This document shows positions 37,047 to 47,491 of a DNA stretch of 64,000 nt, piece by piece. The notes below the pieces were generated by a model. It had not been told where the DNA came from. It did not search any database and was given only the letters and a program-made list of their open reading frames with translations. Position numbers and translations under genes: made by a program. The stretch covers positions 310,001-374,000 of the forward strand of contig NZ_CP022423.1 in NCBI RefSeq assembly GCF_002222655.1, written 5' to 3'. Source of the DNA: Vitreoscilla filiformis. Lineage in GTDB: Bacteria > Pseudomonadota > Gammaproteobacteria > Burkholderiales > Burkholderiaceae_C. How positions within the stretch are numbered: the stretch's first letter is position 1; each line of letters begins with the position of its first letter.

Positions 37047-37394
37047 TCAAAATACCCGACCAAGCATTTTAATTATCGCAATAATTAATTTTACAAAAAC
37101 AGACAACGCCAGAATACCATAAAAAATAAACGCCCACGCAGCATAAACAAAAACCATCATCATCTCAAATGAATCACTTTCCGAAACAAAACTCACGCAC
37201 ACAACCACCAACAACATCACCACCGTGATTATTGACACTCGCCTATCAAACTTACTTGCCGCACGCGAAAATCCATACAACACGAATATCACCACTGGAA
37301 TCATTACCGCAATCAACGCAACAACCGATAGGACAACAAATCCAGCACTGATCTCATAATATTGATTTTGATGGGTATGCAAGTTAGCCACCAA
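37047..37394 (-). CDS. small AT-rich membrane protein
   Basis: A 115-residue product with three predicted membrane spans (about residues 16-42, 52-70 and 80-110). No family is recognised. Base composition is far more AT-rich than the rest of the window and the codon choice differs, so it was probably acquired horizontally together with the neighbouring DUF1294 gene. Confidence 0.5.
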   Translation of the reverse strand: MVANLHTHQNQYYEISAGFVVLSVVALIAVMIPVVIFVLYGFSRAASKFDRRVSIITVVMLLVVVCVSFVSESDSFEMMMVFVYAAWAFIFYGILALSVFVKLIIAIIKMLGRVF

Positions 37395-37979
37395 TGCATT
37401 TTGCTTTTGTCAAATTGAGCACAAACCACACACCCAAGGCGCGCAGTTTAGGAAACACCCGATCCACCGCCCTCTTGGATTTTTGAATTTCTCTGATCAT
37501 CAAGTTCATCCTATAAAATTATAGCTTTGCAAACTCTACACAGACTTCAATCGCAGCCCCAGCCAATGGCCCAATAACTTGGGATTGGCATTACCAAAAC
37601 CGCACCGACCGCTGCAAATTAAACGCGACTTCATGGGGATGAGTTTATATTTTCCTACGTGTATTTTAGGCCAACACCGCCGATGTTGCTGCAATTGCTC
37701 TTCGCAAACAGGTAGGCATAAAACCACTGCTCCCCACCCTCGGCCAACACGATAGCGCGCTACTGGTTGTCTTTCAGCCGCTGCTTGAACACGGCGGCAC
37801 ACAGCTCGGCATCCGTGATGTGCGCTTTCCTGACATCGCCAACAGCGCGAACGGTGCGCCGCTCAACAGCAAGGGCATTCATGGGCAGCGATGATGGCAC
37901 AGGGCTTGCGGCCCTCAGCCAACGCCGGCGCCGCTAATATGGACAGACCGTCTCGCCCAACGCTTTCAGGAATTCCGTC
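37395..37979. other. gene-poor, partly AT-rich stretch with a toxin-gene remnant
   Basis: No intact gene was found here. The first part (to about 37640) is AT-rich and has only short open frames. The second part (37655-37882) holds a decayed RelE/HigB-like toxin sequence on the minus strand. The last 100 bases form the leader of the M20 amidohydrolase gene. Confidence 0.6.
37655..37882 (-). pseudogene. decayed RelE/HigB-like toxin gene
   Basis: Reading the minus strand from 37882 gives AHITDAELCAAV, then FKQRLKDNQ, a stop at 37760-37762, and on in the same frame RAIVLAEGGEQWFYAYLFAK and SNCSNI. This order matches the RelE-like toxins of the HigB/PF06296 type, which usually have a Gly-rich ADLGGG segment between the first two blocks; here it is missing. 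The internal stop and the deletion indicate a dead gene. No antitoxin partner was recognised. Confidence 0.6.
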
Positions 37980-39215
37980 ATGCCGCTGATCGATTCGTTG
38001 CAGGCCCACTTGCCTGCGTTCACCGCGTTGCGACGCGACATCCACGCCCACCCCGAGCTGTGTTTCCAAGAGGAACGCACCGCGCAGCTCGTGGCCGACA
38101 AACTCACCGAATGGGGCATCCCCATCATCCGAGGGTTGGGCAAAACCGGGGTCGTCGGGGTGGTGAAAGCCGGCACCAGCGACCGCGCCATCGGCCTGCG
38201 CGCCGACATGGACGCCCTGCCCATGACCGAGCACAACCGCTTCGCCCACGCCAGCCAGTTCCCTGGGCGCATGCACGCTTGCGGCCACGACGGCCACACC
38301 GCCATGCTGCTGGCAGCGGCGCATCACCTGGCCACGCACCGCCACTTTGACGGCACGGCTTACCTCGTGTTCCAACCGGCAGAAGAAGGCGGCGGCGGCG
38401 CCCGCGAAATGATGAACGATGGCCTGTTCGAGCGCTGCCCGATGGAGGCCATCTTCGGCATGCACAACTGGCCCGGCATCCCACAAGGGCAGTTTGCGGT
38501 GTGCGATGGGCCGATCATGGCGTCGAGCAACGAGTTCCGCATCGTCATCACCGGCAAGGGCGGCCATGCGGCGATGCCCCACACCAGCATCGACCCGGTG
38601 CCCATCGCCTGCCAGATGGTGCAAGCGTTTCAAACCATCATCACGCGCAACCGCAAACCGTTGGACGCCGCCGTCATTTCCGTGACGATGATCCACACCG
38701 GCGAAGCCACCAATGTGGTGCCGGACACCTGCGAAATCCAAGGCACGGTGCGCACCTTCACCCTCGGGGTGCTGGACATGATCGAACAGCGCATGCGCGA
38801 CATCGCCCAGCACACGGCCGCCGCGTTTGGGGCGCAGGTGGCGTTTGAGTTTCAGCGCAACTACCCGCCGACGATCAACCATCGCCAAGAAGTCGCGGTG
38901 CTGCGGGAGGTGATGCGCGAGGTGGTCGGCGCCGACAAGACGCTCGAATTTGAGCCCACCATGGGAGCAGAAGATTTCAGTTTCTTCCTGCAAGCCAAAC
39001 CCGGCGCCTACTTCATGCTGGGCAACGGGGACGGGGCCCACCGCAGCGCCTACGCCGGACACGACGGCGGCAGCGGTGGCTACACCCTCGGGCCATGCAC
39101 GCTGCACAACCCGAATTACGACTTCAACGACGCGCTGCTGCCAATCGGCGCCACGCTGTGGGTGAAGCTCGTGGAGCGCTGGCTCGGCCCGCAAGCCTCA
39201 CCAGCGCAGGGCTGA
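37980..39215 (+). CDS. M20-family amidohydrolase (hippurate hydrolase-like)
   Basis: A 411-residue metal-dependent amidase/carboxypeptidase of the M20D group. Visible motifs are RRDIHAHPELCFQEERTA, IGLRADMDALPM, the metal-site segment MHACGHDGHTAMLL, FQPAEEGGGGAREM, and the lid domain with ITGKGGHAAMPH. The C-terminal metal ligand region is GAEDFSFFLQAKPGAY. Such enzymes hydrolyse N-acyl amino acids, hippurate or indole conjugates; the substrate is not predictable. AGGAA precedes the ATG, and the gene converges on gap. Confidence 0.9.
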   Translation: MPLIDSLQAHLPAFTALRRDIHAHPELCFQEERTAQLVADKLTEWGIPIIRGLGKTGVVGVVKAGTSDRAIGLRADMDALPMTEHNRFAHASQFPGRMHACGHDGHTAMLLAAAHHLATHRHFDGTAYLVFQPAEEGGGGAREMMNDGLFERCPMEAIFGMHNWPGIPQGQFAVCDGPIMASSNEFRIVITGKGGHAAMPHTSIDPVPIACQMVQAFQTIITRNRKPLDAAVISVTMIHTGEATNVVPDTCEIQGTVRTFTLGVLDMIEQRMRDIAQHTAAAFGAQVAFEFQRNYPPTINHRQEVAVLREVMREVVGADKTLEFEPTMGAEDFSFFLQAKPGAYFMLGNGDGAHRSAYAGHDGGSGGYTLGPCTLHNPNYDFNDALLPIGATLWVKLVERWLGPQASPAQG

Positions 39216-39217
39216 CA

Positions 39218-40234
<1,017 letters not shown>

Positions 40235-40267
40235 CTAAGGGGATGAGCGGAAACGGAACGAACGATC

Positions 40268-40297
40268 AAAAAAAAGGAGCCAACGGACGTTAGCTCC
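40268..40297 (-). terminator. rho-independent terminator after tkt
   Basis: On the minus strand, GGAGCTAAC pairs with GTTGGCTCC around GTCC (one G-U pair) and is followed by eight T residues. It lies ten bases after the tkt stop codon. Confidence 0.82.
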
Positions 40298-40306
40298 TCT
40301 CTTGAT

Positions 40307-42418
40307 TTACTTGGCCAGCACCTTCTTCACCGTGGCCGCCAGGTTATCGGCGGTGAAGTGGAACAGGTCGAACAACACGCCGGCTGGGGCAGATTCGCCA
40401 TAGCGATCCAGGCCGATCACGGCATCGCAGCGGTACTTCCACCAGAAGTCGGTCACGCCGGCTTCGATGGCCACACGCGGCAGCTTGGCCGGCAGCACCT
40501 CGGTTTTGTACTCGACATCTTGGCGGTCAAACACCGTGGTCGAGGGCATGGACACCACGCGCACCGGAATTTGCTCGGCTGCCAGCAGCGCCTGGGCCTT
40601 GAGCGCGAGCTGCACTTCCGAGCCGGTGGCAATGATGACCGCCTTGGCCTTCTTCTTCAGGCCGGCTTTTTCCGGTTCGGCCAGCACGTAAGCGCCCTTG
40701 GTGATGACGTCGGCGTCGTCCTTGGCCAGGTACGGCAGGTTTTGACGCGACAGCAACAGCGCGCTCGGGCGGTTCTTGTTGGCCAGTGCCATGCTCCACG
40801 CCACGGCGGTTTCGCAGGTGTCAGCGGGGCGCCACACGTCCAGGCCGGGGATGAGGCGCAAGCAAGCGGCGTGTTCGACCGATTGGTGCGTCGGGCCGTC
40901 TTCGCCCAGGCCGATGGAGTCGTGCGTGAAGACGTGGATCACGCGCTGCTTCATCAACGCGGCCATGCGGATGGCGTTGCGGCTGTAGTCGCTGAACGTC
41001 AGGAAGGTGCCGCCGTAGGGGATGTAACCGCCGTGCAGCGCCACGCCGTTCATGATGGCCGCCATGCCGAACTCACGCACACCGTAGTTGATGTGGCGGC
41101 CCAGTTGGCCGGCTTCGTTGCGCACCGGGGTGCCGGTGGCGTCAACACGCAGCGCGGGCGTGCTCTTGGTGTTGGTGAGGTTGGAGCCGGTCAGGTCGGC
41201 TGAACCGCCCAGCAGCTCGGGCAGCTTGGCGGTGAAGACTTCCAGCGCAATTTGGCTGGCCTTGCGGCTGGCGACGGTTTCGGCCTTGTCGTGGGCGCCG
41301 CCCACGGCTTCCACGGCGATTTCGGCGAAGTTGGCCGGCAGTTCGCCATTCATGCGGCGGGTGAACTCGGCAGCCAGCTCGGGGAAGGCAGCGGCGTAGG
41401 CAGCGAAGCGGCCATCCCACTCGGCTTGCACGGCGGCGCCGGCGGCGGTGGCGTCCCACGCGGCCTTCACATCAGCGGGGATGACGAAGGGCTCAGCCGT
41501 CCAGCCCAGGGCTTCGCGGGTGAGGGCGATTTCAGCGCCGCCCAGCGGTTCGCCGTGGGCCTTGGCGGTGCCAGCGCGATTCGGCGAGCCTTTGCCGATG
41601 GCCGTCTTGCAGACGATCAGCGTGGGCTTGTCTGCCGAAGTCTTGGCTTGGGCGATGGCCGCGTCCACCGCGTTCACATCGTGGCCATCCACCGGGCCGA
41701 TGACGTTCCAGCCGCAGGCTTCGAAGCGCTGCGGGGTGTTGTCCACGAACCAAGGCGCGACGTTGCCGTCGATCGAGATGCCGTTGTCGTCGTACAAGGC
41801 GATCAGCTTGTTCAGCTTCCACGCGCCGGCCAGGGCCACAGCTTCGTGGCTCACGCCTTCCATCAGGCAGCCGTCGCCCATGAAAACGTAGGTGCGGTGA
41901 TCCACCACGGTGTGGCCATCGCGGTTGAATTCAGCGGCCAGCAGCTTTTCGGCCAACGCGAAACCCACGGCATTGGTGATGCCTTGACCCAGCGGGCCGG
42001 TGGTGGTTTCCACGCCGGGGGTCACGTCCACTTCGGGGTGACCTGGGGTTTTGCTGTGCAGTTGGCGGAAGGCCTTCAGATCGTCGATGCTGAGGTCGTA
42101 GCCGGTGAGGTGCAGCAGGGCGTAAATCAGCATCGAGCCGTGGCCGTTGGACAGCACGAAGCGGTCGCGGTCAAACCACTTCGGCGCAGCCGGGTTGTGC
42201 TTGAGGTGACGACTCCACAGCGCTTGGGCCATGTCGGCCATGCCCATGGGGGCGCCAGGGTGGCCGGAGTTGGCTTGCTGGACGGCGTCCATGGTCAACG
42301 CACGGATGGCGTTGGCCATTTGCGGATGCGGGACGACCGGCGCTGCGACCGAGCCGGCCTTGGGGGCCTTGGCTTTGGCAGGGGTCTTGGTGGAGGCGGC
42401 TTTGCGAGTAGAAGGCAT
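40307..42418 (-). CDS. tkt: transketolase
   Basis: Thiamine-diphosphate enzyme that moves two-carbon units in the pentose phosphate pathway. The 703-residue product has an alanine/lysine-rich N-terminal extension of about 30 residues, then [20 protein letters not shown], the ThDP motif [13 protein letters not shown] ... [16 protein letters not shown], the central [18 protein letters not shown] with the proton-relay His, and a C-terminal domain beginning after [15 protein letters not shown] 42418 is chosen because upstream codons in the open frame have no similarity. It is divergent from speH. Confidence 0.96.
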   Translation of the reverse strand: MPSTRKAASTKTPAKAKAPKAGSVAAPVVPHPQMANAIRALTMDAVQQANSGHPGAPMGMADMAQALWSRHLKHNPAAPKWFDRDRFVLSNGHGSMLIYALLHLTGYDLSIDDLKAFRQLHSKTPGHPEVDVTPGVETTTGPLGQGITNAVGFALAEKLLAAEFNRDGHTVVDHRTYVFMGDGCLMEGVSHEAVALAGAWKLNKLIALYDDNGISIDGNVAPWFVDNTPQRFEACGWNVIGPVDGHDVNAVDAAIAQAKTSADKPTLIVCKTAIGKGSPNRAGTAKAHGEPLGGAEIALTREALGWTAEPFVIPADVKAAWDATAAGAAVQAEWDGRFAAYAAAFPELAAEFTRRMNGELPANFAEIAVEAVGGAHDKAETVASRKASQIALEVFTAKLPELLGGSADLTGSNLTNTKSTPALRVDATGTPVRNEAGQLGRHINYGVREFGMAAIMNGVALHGGYIPYGGTFLTFSDYSRNAIRMAALMKQRVIHVFTHDSIGLGEDGPTHQSVEHAACLRLIPGLDVWRPADTCETAVAWSMALANKNRPSALLLSRQNLPYLAKDDADVITKGAYVLAEPEKAGLKKKAKAVIIATGSEVQLALKAQALLAAEQIPVRVVSMPSTTVFDRQDVEYKTEVLPAKLPRVAIEAGVTDFWWKYRCDAVIGLDRYGESAPAGVLFDLFHFTADNLAATVKKVLAK

Positions 42419-42504
42419 GCTGGCTGGCCGGACGCCACGCGACGCCCGAGAAAGTCCGAGGAAGGGAACCGGGGATTTTAGCGGGGGTACGGATAATCCC
42501 GAGC

Positions 42505-42966
42505 ATGCATGGCCTGCACTTGACCGCCGATCTCCGTGGCTGCCCCGCGACACAGCCCGTCATGGTGTCGCCCGACGCGCTGGGGGCGCTGTGTCGCACC
42601 GCTGTGGCCGCAGCGGGTTTGCAGGCTGTGGGCGAGCTGTTCCACGGTTTTTCTGTGCGAGCTGGGCAGCACGGGCCATCGGGAGTGACGGGGGTGGTGC
42701 TGCTGGCCGAATCCCATGTGGCGGTTCACACATGGCCCGAGTTGGGCGCGGTGACGCTGGACGTCTACGTTTGCAACGTGGGGCAGAACAACGAAGCGCG
42801 GGCCCGCCAGTTGCTGGCCGACTTGTGTACTGCCTTCGCCCCGACCCATGCTCACACCCAAGCCCTGCAACGTGGCCAACTGGGCGTTGACGCCAGTCAA
42901 GCCCTTACAGCGAGGGGCTGTCTATCTTGCGCGAACCTTGCTGCCCCTTCCAAAGGAGCCCCCTGA
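42505..42966 (+). CDS. speH: S-adenosylmethionine decarboxylase proenzyme
   Basis: Makes decarboxylated AdoMet for spermidine synthesis. The 153-residue proenzyme contains the self-cleavage site in [14 protein letters not shown], where the bond before Ser is cut and Ser becomes the pyruvoyl cofactor, and the downstream LDVYVCN motif with the active Cys. It resembles the short (class 1b) bacterial form, with a longer C-terminal tail. A speE spermidine synthase gene is not adjacent. It is divergent from tkt and precedes the hemerythrin gene by two bases. Confidence 0.92.
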   Translation: MHGLHLTADLRGCPATQPVMVSPDALGALCRTAVAAAGLQAVGELFHGFSVRAGQHGPSGVTGVVLLAESHVAVHTWPELGAVTLDVYVCNVGQNNEARARQLLADLCTAFAPTHAHTQALQRGQLGVDASQALTARGCLSCANLAAPSKGAP

Positions 42967-42968
42967 TC

Positions 42969-43553
42969 ATGCGACCGCTTGCCTACACCGTCATCCGTGA
43001 CGAACACAACGCCCTGGCGGCCATCTTGCGTTCGCTGCCGCAGTTGTTGGAACACGCCCGCCGCGCCGAGCAGTTGCCCGACTTTGGCCTGCTGCGCGCC
43101 ATGCTGTTCTACATCGACGAATTTCCGGAGCGCCTGCACCACACCAAGGAGTCGCGCTTGTTGTTTCCCAAGTTGCGCCAGCGCGTGCCGGGCTTGGTGG
43201 AAATTTTGGCGCGTCTGGATGCCGAACACGCCAAGGGTGAAACCGCGATCCGCCACTTGGAGCACCTGCTTTTGGCCTTCGAGGTCATGGGCGAAGCGCG
43301 GCGGGAAGCGTTTGAGGTCGGCGTGTCGCGCTACGTGGAGTTTTACTTGACGCACATGGGCATCGAAGAACAAACCCTGCTGCCGGCGGCCCTGGCCCAC
43401 TTCAGCGCCGAGGATTGGGACGAGCTGAACCAAGCGTTCGCCCAGAACCGTGATCCGCTGGCCGGCCACGGTTCGCTGACGGATTACGCTCCGGTGTTCA
43501 GCCGCATCGTCAACTTGGCGCCGGCACCCATCGGGCTGGGAGCGGCAGCGTGA
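42969..43553 (+). CDS. hemerythrin HHE domain protein
   Basis: The 194-residue product is a four-helix HHE cation-binding protein, with iron-ligand candidates in VIRDEHNALAAIL, ERLHHTKESRLLFP, LDAEHAKGETAI and FYLTHMGIEEQTLLP. Such domains bind a di-iron centre and serve in oxygen or nitric oxide sensing and iron-sulfur repair; the specific role is unknown. ATG 42969 is preferred over an upstream in-frame start. Its stop overlaps the start of the MurU-like gene. Confidence 0.87.
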   Translation: MRPLAYTVIRDEHNALAAILRSLPQLLEHARRAEQLPDFGLLRAMLFYIDEFPERLHHTKESRLLFPKLRQRVPGLVEILARLDAEHAKGETAIRHLEHLLLAFEVMGEARREAFEVGVSRYVEFYLTHMGIEEQTLLPAALAHFSAEDWDELNQAFAQNRDPLAGHGSLTDYAPVFSRIVNLAPAPIGLGAAA

Positions 43554-44248
43554 CGCAGCCGCCCCGCGCACTGATCCTGGCCGCTGGTCGCGGCGAGCGC
43601 ATGCGCCCGCTCACCGACGCCTGCCCCAAACCGCTGCTGACGGTGCGTGGCAAACCGCTCATCGTGTATCACTTGGAAGCGCTGGCCGCAGCGGGCGTGC
43701 AGGATGTGGTGATCAACACCGCTTGGCTGGAAGAACAATTCCCCGCTGCGCTGGGCGACGGCCAACGCTGGGGGCTGCGCCTGCACTACAGCATGGAGCA
43801 GCGGGATCATGGCGGTGCGCTGGAAACTGCCGGTGGCATCGCCAAAGCCCTGCCGCAACTGGCACCGGACGGCGTCAGCCCGTTTTGGGTGGTGTCCGGG
43901 GACGTGTTTTTGCCTGGTTTTGATTTCCCGGCGGCAGCGGTGGCAGCGTTTGCGGCCCGTGCGCGGCTGGGGCAACTGTGGCTGGTGCCGAATGCGCCAC
44001 ACCATCCGCAAGGGGACTTTGGCCTCAGCGACGAGGGCTTGGCCTTGCGTGAAGCGCCCGAGAAACTGACGTGGGCGAGCGTCGGGTTGTTTCGCCCGGC
44101 GCTGTTTGCCGATGTGCCCGTTGGCACCCGCTTGGCGCTGCGTCCCAAGCTGGACGAGGCGCTGGCCGCTGGGCGACTCGGCGCCCAACGCTGGGCCGGC
44201 GCGTGGACGGATGTGGGGACTGTGGAGCGCCTGGCCGGCCTTCAATGA
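43550..44248 (+). CDS. MurU-like sugar-1-phosphate nucleotidyltransferase
   Basis: The 232-residue product has the pyrophosphorylase signature LILAAGRGERMRPLTDACPK, the substrate-binding KPLIVYHLEALAAAG and HYSMEQRDHGGALETAGGI, and the VVSGDVFLPGFDF metal site. It matches MurU (UDP-MurNAc from MurNAc-1-phosphate in peptidoglycan recycling) or related mannose-1-phosphate guanylyltransferases. The AmgK kinase partner usually found beside murU is not here, so the substrate stays open. It starts with GTG overlapping the hemerythrin gene by four bases. Confidence 0.8.
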   Translation: MTQPPRALILAAGRGERMRPLTDACPKPLLTVRGKPLIVYHLEALAAAGVQDVVINTAWLEEQFPAALGDGQRWGLRLHYSMEQRDHGGALETAGGIAKALPQLAPDGVSPFWVVSGDVFLPGFDFPAAAVAAFAARARLGQLWLVPNAPHHPQGDFGLSDEGLALREAPEKLTWASVGLFRPALFADVPVGTRLALRPKLDEALAAGRLGAQRWAGAWTDVGTVERLAGLQ

Positions 44249-44255
44249 CCGCCGT

Positions 44256-44654
44256 TCAATTCATCGGGGGCAAGGATTCAGCCCCCGCGTCGCCCACGAT
44301 GAAATGCCGTGTTTGCATGGGCTGCAATCCCGGTAAGAACTGACGGTAAGCTGCCTCAAAAGCTTGCATGTCGCAAGGCACGGCCCATGTTTCACGGGCT
44401 TGGCCGACTTGGCGAAGCAGCTCCCGCTTGCGTCCCCGTTCGACCAAGTTGTAGAAACTGAGCCGCTCCACCAGACTGAGCGCATCACCTGCATGCGGCG
44501 CACCCTGGACGGAAGCCAGATCAACGGCGCCATGTCCGTACCAAATCGCCAACGCAGCGCGATGCACCACATCAGCACTGACCCGCGACAGCCCTTGCTG
44601 CGCGACTGCTGAAAGCGCCACCCCAGCCCCGCTTCCCTCAACCCGAATGTTCAT
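44256..44654 (-). CDS. unknown protein coupled to a nucleotidyltransferase
   Basis: The 132-residue product has no recognised domain. It is mostly helical by appearance (VAQQGLSRVSADVVHRAALA, then RKRELLRQVGQARETWAV), and its start overlaps the stop of the nucleotidyltransferase gene by four bases. A small gene tightly coupled to a DUF6036-like nucleotidyltransferase recalls toxin-antitoxin layouts, but there is no direct sequence proof. No signal peptide or membrane span is seen. Confidence 0.55.
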   Translation of the reverse strand: MNIRVEGSGAGVALSAVAQQGLSRVSADVVHRAALAIWYGHGAVDLASVQGAPHAGDALSLVERLSFYNLVERGRKRELLRQVGQARETWAVPCDMQAFEAAYRQFLPGLQPMQTRHFIVGDAGAESLPPMN

Positions 44655-45253
44655 GACAACCCCGCGTGGTACTTGCGGACGTACCCCAGTTTTGAAAGCA
44701 GATCACCGGGGCGCCCGACGTGATACTGCTCGACATCTTGCGTCAACTTGAGGAGAAAATCCCAGGATGCCCCCGGAAAGTCCATCAAGGTCAAGATGTC
44801 AGCAACGTCCGCCTCTGACAAACGACCCAATTTGGTCAGGGCCAAATCTTCGCGTGCGGGCAAAAAAACGACCAGCGGTGAACCTTCCAGACGCTCAAGC
44901 TCTGTCGCACGGGATTCGAAATCCTCATGCAAAGGCCCCAGCGTCGCGTTGTAAGTCAGATCGAATTCCAGCAAATCTGGCGCATCCTCGGCATCCGATT
45001 GCACCAAGACGTAGCCAACCTGTGCTTTGGCTGCATGTAAATCGCGCCGAGGCACCACTGCCGTGAGCAGATCGACATCCAAATCACTGCTCACGCGAGA
45101 GGCTGCGTAGAGGTGAACCGCACAGCCCCCGAAAATGTACGCACGCACCGAATGCACCGGCGTTCCGCGAGCTTTCAGCACGTCGCCCAACTGTCCTAGC
45201 AACGCGAAAATAGCGGCGGAAAATGATGCAAACCGTGGCGTGCTCATCACCAA
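44651..45253 (-). CDS. DUF6036-like nucleotidyltransferase
   Basis: The 200-residue product has the minimal nucleotidyltransferase pattern: FGGCAVHLYAASRVSSDLDV, with the GG motif and the D-x-D metal pair, then a helical tail with FLPAREDLALTKLGRLSEAD, typical of AbiEii/DUF6036-like proteins. Such enzymes act as antitoxin-like or toxin nucleotidyltransferases in several two-gene modules. Here it precedes a small unknown gene with a four-base overlap. ATG 45247 is an equally good start. Confidence 0.75.
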   Translation of the reverse strand: MVMSTPRFASFSAAIFALLGQLGDVLKARGTPVHSVRAYIFGGCAVHLYAASRVSSDLDVDLLTAVVPRRDLHAAKAQVGYVLVQSDAEDAPDLLEFDLTYNATLGPLHEDFESRATELERLEGSPLVVFLPAREDLALTKLGRLSEADVADILTLMDFPGASWDFLLKLTQDVEQYHVGRPGDLLSKLGYVRKYHAGLS

Positions 45254-45268
45254 TGGGCCGTGGAGGCG

Positions 45269-46012
45269 TCAGGCCTTACCCTGATTCGCCACCGCCGCCG
45301 CAGCCTTGGCCGCTGCTTCGGCGTCGCCCAGGTAATAGCTCTTGATCGGCTTCAGATCGGCGTCCAGCTCGTACACCAGCGGAATGCCGTTCGGGATGTT
45401 CACGCCAACGATGGCATCGTCACCGATGTTGTCCAAGAACTTGATCAGGGCACGGATGGAGTTGCCATGCGCGGCAATCAGCACACGTTGGCCGCTCTTG
45501 ATCGCCGGCGCCAGCGCGTCATTCCACGCGGGGATGACGCGGGCCACGGTGTCCTTCAGGCACTCGGTCAGCGGCACTTGATCCGGGTTGAGCTTGGCGT
45601 AACGCACGTCTTGGCGTTGGCCACGCGGGTCGGTCGCTTCCAGGGCGGGCGGCGGGGTGTCGTAGCTGCGGCGCCAGACCAGCACCTGGGCGTCGCCGTA
45701 CTGCTTGGCCATGTCGGCCTTGTTCAAGCCTTGCAGGCCACCGTAGTGACGTTCGTTCAGGCGCCAATCTTTCACCACCGGCAGCCAATCCCGATCCATC
45801 GTGTCCAGGCAGTGGTTCAGGGTGTGAACGGCGCGCTTCAGCACCGAGGTGTAGGCCACGTCGAACTCATAGCCTTCGGCCTTGAGCAACGCACCAGCGG
45901 CGCGGGCTTGGGCCACGCCGGTGTCGGTCAGTTCGACATCCGTCCAGCCAGTGAAACGGTTTTCCAGATTCCAGGTCGATTCGCCGTGGCGGATCAGCAC
46001 GAGCTTGTACAT
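45269..46012 (-). CDS. gpmA: 2,3-bisphosphoglycerate-dependent phosphoglycerate mutase
   Basis: Interconverts 3- and 2-phosphoglycerate. The 247-residue product starts [20 protein letters not shown], with the phosphorylated His in [30 protein letters not shown] and the second catalytic His in [12 protein letters not shown] complete the active site. Length is typical for GpmA. The frame remains open upstream to 46876, but similarity starts at ATG 46012. It is divergent from the rhodanese gene. Confidence 0.95.
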   Translation of the reverse strand: MYKLVLIRHGESTWNLENRFTGWTDVELTDTGVAQARAAGALLKAEGYEFDVAYTSVLKRAVHTLNHCLDTMDRDWLPVVKDWRLNERHYGGLQGLNKADMAKQYGDAQVLVWRRSYDTPPPALEATDPRGQRQDVRYAKLNPDQVPLTECLKDTVARVIPAWNDALAPAIKSGQRVLIAAHGNSIRALIKFLDNIGDDAIVGVNIPNGIPLVYELDADLKPIKSYYLGDAEAAAKAAAAVANQGKA

Positions 46013-46102
46013 GGCCAAAAAGCGCCACGAGGGCGCAGCAGAGTGGAGCAAAGCCTCAAATTCTATAATTTGCGGTTTGCGCCAACCCTGACGGATGACA
46101 AC

Positions 46103-46516
46103 GTGAACTTCTTGCTTGAAAACTGGCCTTTGGTGACGATGGCCGTGGTGTCCGGAGGGCTGCTGCTGCGGCCCTTGCTGCAAGGTGGCAGCGGCGAGGG
46201 CGTGCCGCCCAGCGAGGCCGTGCGCCTCATGAACCGCGAAAAAGCCGTGGTGATCGATGTGTGTGAACCGGATGAGTTCGCCGCTGGCCACATCGGCAAC
46301 GCCCGCAACCTGCCGCTGGGTTCGTTGGACGGCGCCAAGGGGTTGCCGGGTAACAAACAACTGCCGTTGGTGATCGTCTGTGCGGCGGGCGTGCGGGCGG
46401 CGCGTGGCGCCAAAGTGCTGCGCGACAAGGGTTATGAGAACGTCCACGTGTTGGCCGGCGGCATGCGGGCTTGGCGTGAAGCCAATTTGCCCGTCGAATC
46501 CAGCAAAGCTGCTTGA
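46103..46516 (+). CDS. membrane-anchored rhodanese-like protein
   Basis: The 137-residue product has an N-terminal membrane anchor (residues 5-22, [15 protein letters not shown]) and a single rhodanese domain with [20 protein letters not shown] and the active-site loop [12 protein letters not shown]; the catalytic Cys is present. It may handle sulfane sulfur or redox sulfur transfer. The GTG start at 46103 (VNFLLENW) follows the usual start of this group in Burkholderiales. The grxC and secB genes follow on the same strand, an arrangement often seen in this order. Confidence 0.83.
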   Translation: MNFLLENWPLVTMAVVSGGLLLRPLLQGGSGEGVPPSEAVRLMNREKAVVIDVCEPDEFAAGHIGNARNLPLGSLDGAKGLPGNKQLPLVIVCAAGVRAARGAKVLRDKGYENVHVLAGGMRAWREANLPVESSKAA

Positions 46517-46651
46517 CACCAGGCTTTTGACCCGTCGCTTCGGGGGGCCATCGTGCCACTCGCCCATGCCGCCATGGCGGTTTGATGACAATTTACGCAC
46601 GTTGCCGACGGTTGTCGTGCGTGAATCGTTGTCTTGCTGAGAGTTGTCGCC

Positions 46652-46909
46652 ATGAACAAGGTGCTGATGTACACCACCCAGGTCTGCCCCTACTGCATCC
46701 GCGCCAAGGCGCTGCTCAAGCAGCGCGGCGTGAGCGAAATCCAAGAAATCCGCGTGGATCTCGATCCGGTGGCCAAGGGTCACATGATGGAGATCACTGG
46801 CCGCCGCACCGTGCCGCAGATTTTCATCGGCGACACCCACGTTGGCGGCTGCGACGACTTGGTCGCGCTCGATCAACGCGGCGGCTTGCTGCCCTTGCTC
46901 AACGCCTGA
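46652..46909 (+). CDS. grxC: glutaredoxin 3
   Basis: An 85-residue glutathione-dependent disulfide reductase. The redox site is CPYC ([15 protein letters not shown]), followed by the cis-Pro segment [20 protein letters not shown] that binds glutathione. ATG 46652 (MNKVLMYTT) matches the family start; an in-frame codon at 46634 is less likely. It sits between the rhodanese gene and secB. Confidence 0.95.
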   Translation: MNKVLMYTTQVCPYCIRAKALLKQRGVSEIQEIRVDLDPVAKGHMMEITGRRTVPQIFIGDTHVGGCDDLVALDQRGGLLPLLNA

Positions 46910-46955
46910 GGCCCCACCTTTCGGGCCATCGGCCCTGCGACATAATGCGCCTCGC

Positions 46956-46988
46956 AGCCCGCCCCCACTTCCGGGTACGGGCTTTTTT
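46956..46988 (+). terminator. probable terminator between grxC and secB
   Basis: AGCCCG at 46956-46961 pairs with CGGGCT at 46978-46983, with possible inner CCC/GGG pairing, followed by T residues. It could end the grxC transcript. A CATAAT -10-like element at 46941-46946 lies just upstream, so it may instead be an attenuator in a secB leader. Confidence 0.55.
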
Positions 46989-47003
46989 CATTGCGAGACG
47001 ACC

Positions 47004-47453
47004 ATGGCCGATCAAGACCTGACCCCTGTGTTCCAGATTCAGCGCATGTACCTGAAGGACATGTCGCTGGAGCAACCCAACTCGCCGCAAATCCTGCTGG
47101 AACAGCAACAACCGCAGGTGGACATCCAGCTCGGCCTGAGCGGTGAAGCCATTGCGGATGGCGTGTACGAATCGTGCGTCACGGCCACCGTCACCACCAA
47201 GATCGGCGACCGCACCCTGTTCCTGATCGAAGCCAAGCAAGCCGGCATTTTCGAGATCCGCAACCTGCCGCAAGAGCAGGTCGAAGGCATCCTGAACGTG
47301 GTGTGCCCGCAGATGATTTACCCGTATCTGCGCGCCGTGGTGTCGGACGTCTGCACCCGCGCTGGCTTCCCGCCGATCCTGCTGACGGAAGTCAACTTCC
47401 AAGCCATGTACGAATCGCGCATGCAACAAGCCGCCAACGGCTTGGCTGCCTGA
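47004..47453 (+). CDS. secB: protein-export chaperone SecB
   Basis: Tetrameric cytoplasmic chaperone that keeps Sec substrates unfolded and delivers them to SecA. The 149-residue product has the family core [35 protein letters not shown], and the conserved [20 protein letters not shown] segment with [12 protein letters not shown]. Length is typical. ATG 47004 follows a GCGAGAC leader. gpsA starts 38 bases downstream and is probably co-transcribed. Confidence 0.96.
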   Translation: MADQDLTPVFQIQRMYLKDMSLEQPNSPQILLEQQQPQVDIQLGLSGEAIADGVYESCVTATVTTKIGDRTLFLIEAKQAGIFEIRNLPQEQVEGILNVVCPQMIYPYLRAVVSDVCTRAGFPPILLTEVNFQAMYESRMQQAANGLAA

Positions 47454-47491
47454 TCACGCGAATCGCCGCTCACGCCTTGCTGTTCTGAGCA

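Noticed and set aside
37536..37802. An 88-codon minus-strand frame as a small gene
   Set aside because: It overlaps the RelE-like remnant in another frame and has no ribosome site or recognisable feature.
45269..46876. A long N-terminal extension of phosphoglycerate mutase
   Set aside because: The open frame extends upstream, but similarity starts at 46012 and the upstream part is antisense to the rhodanese gene.
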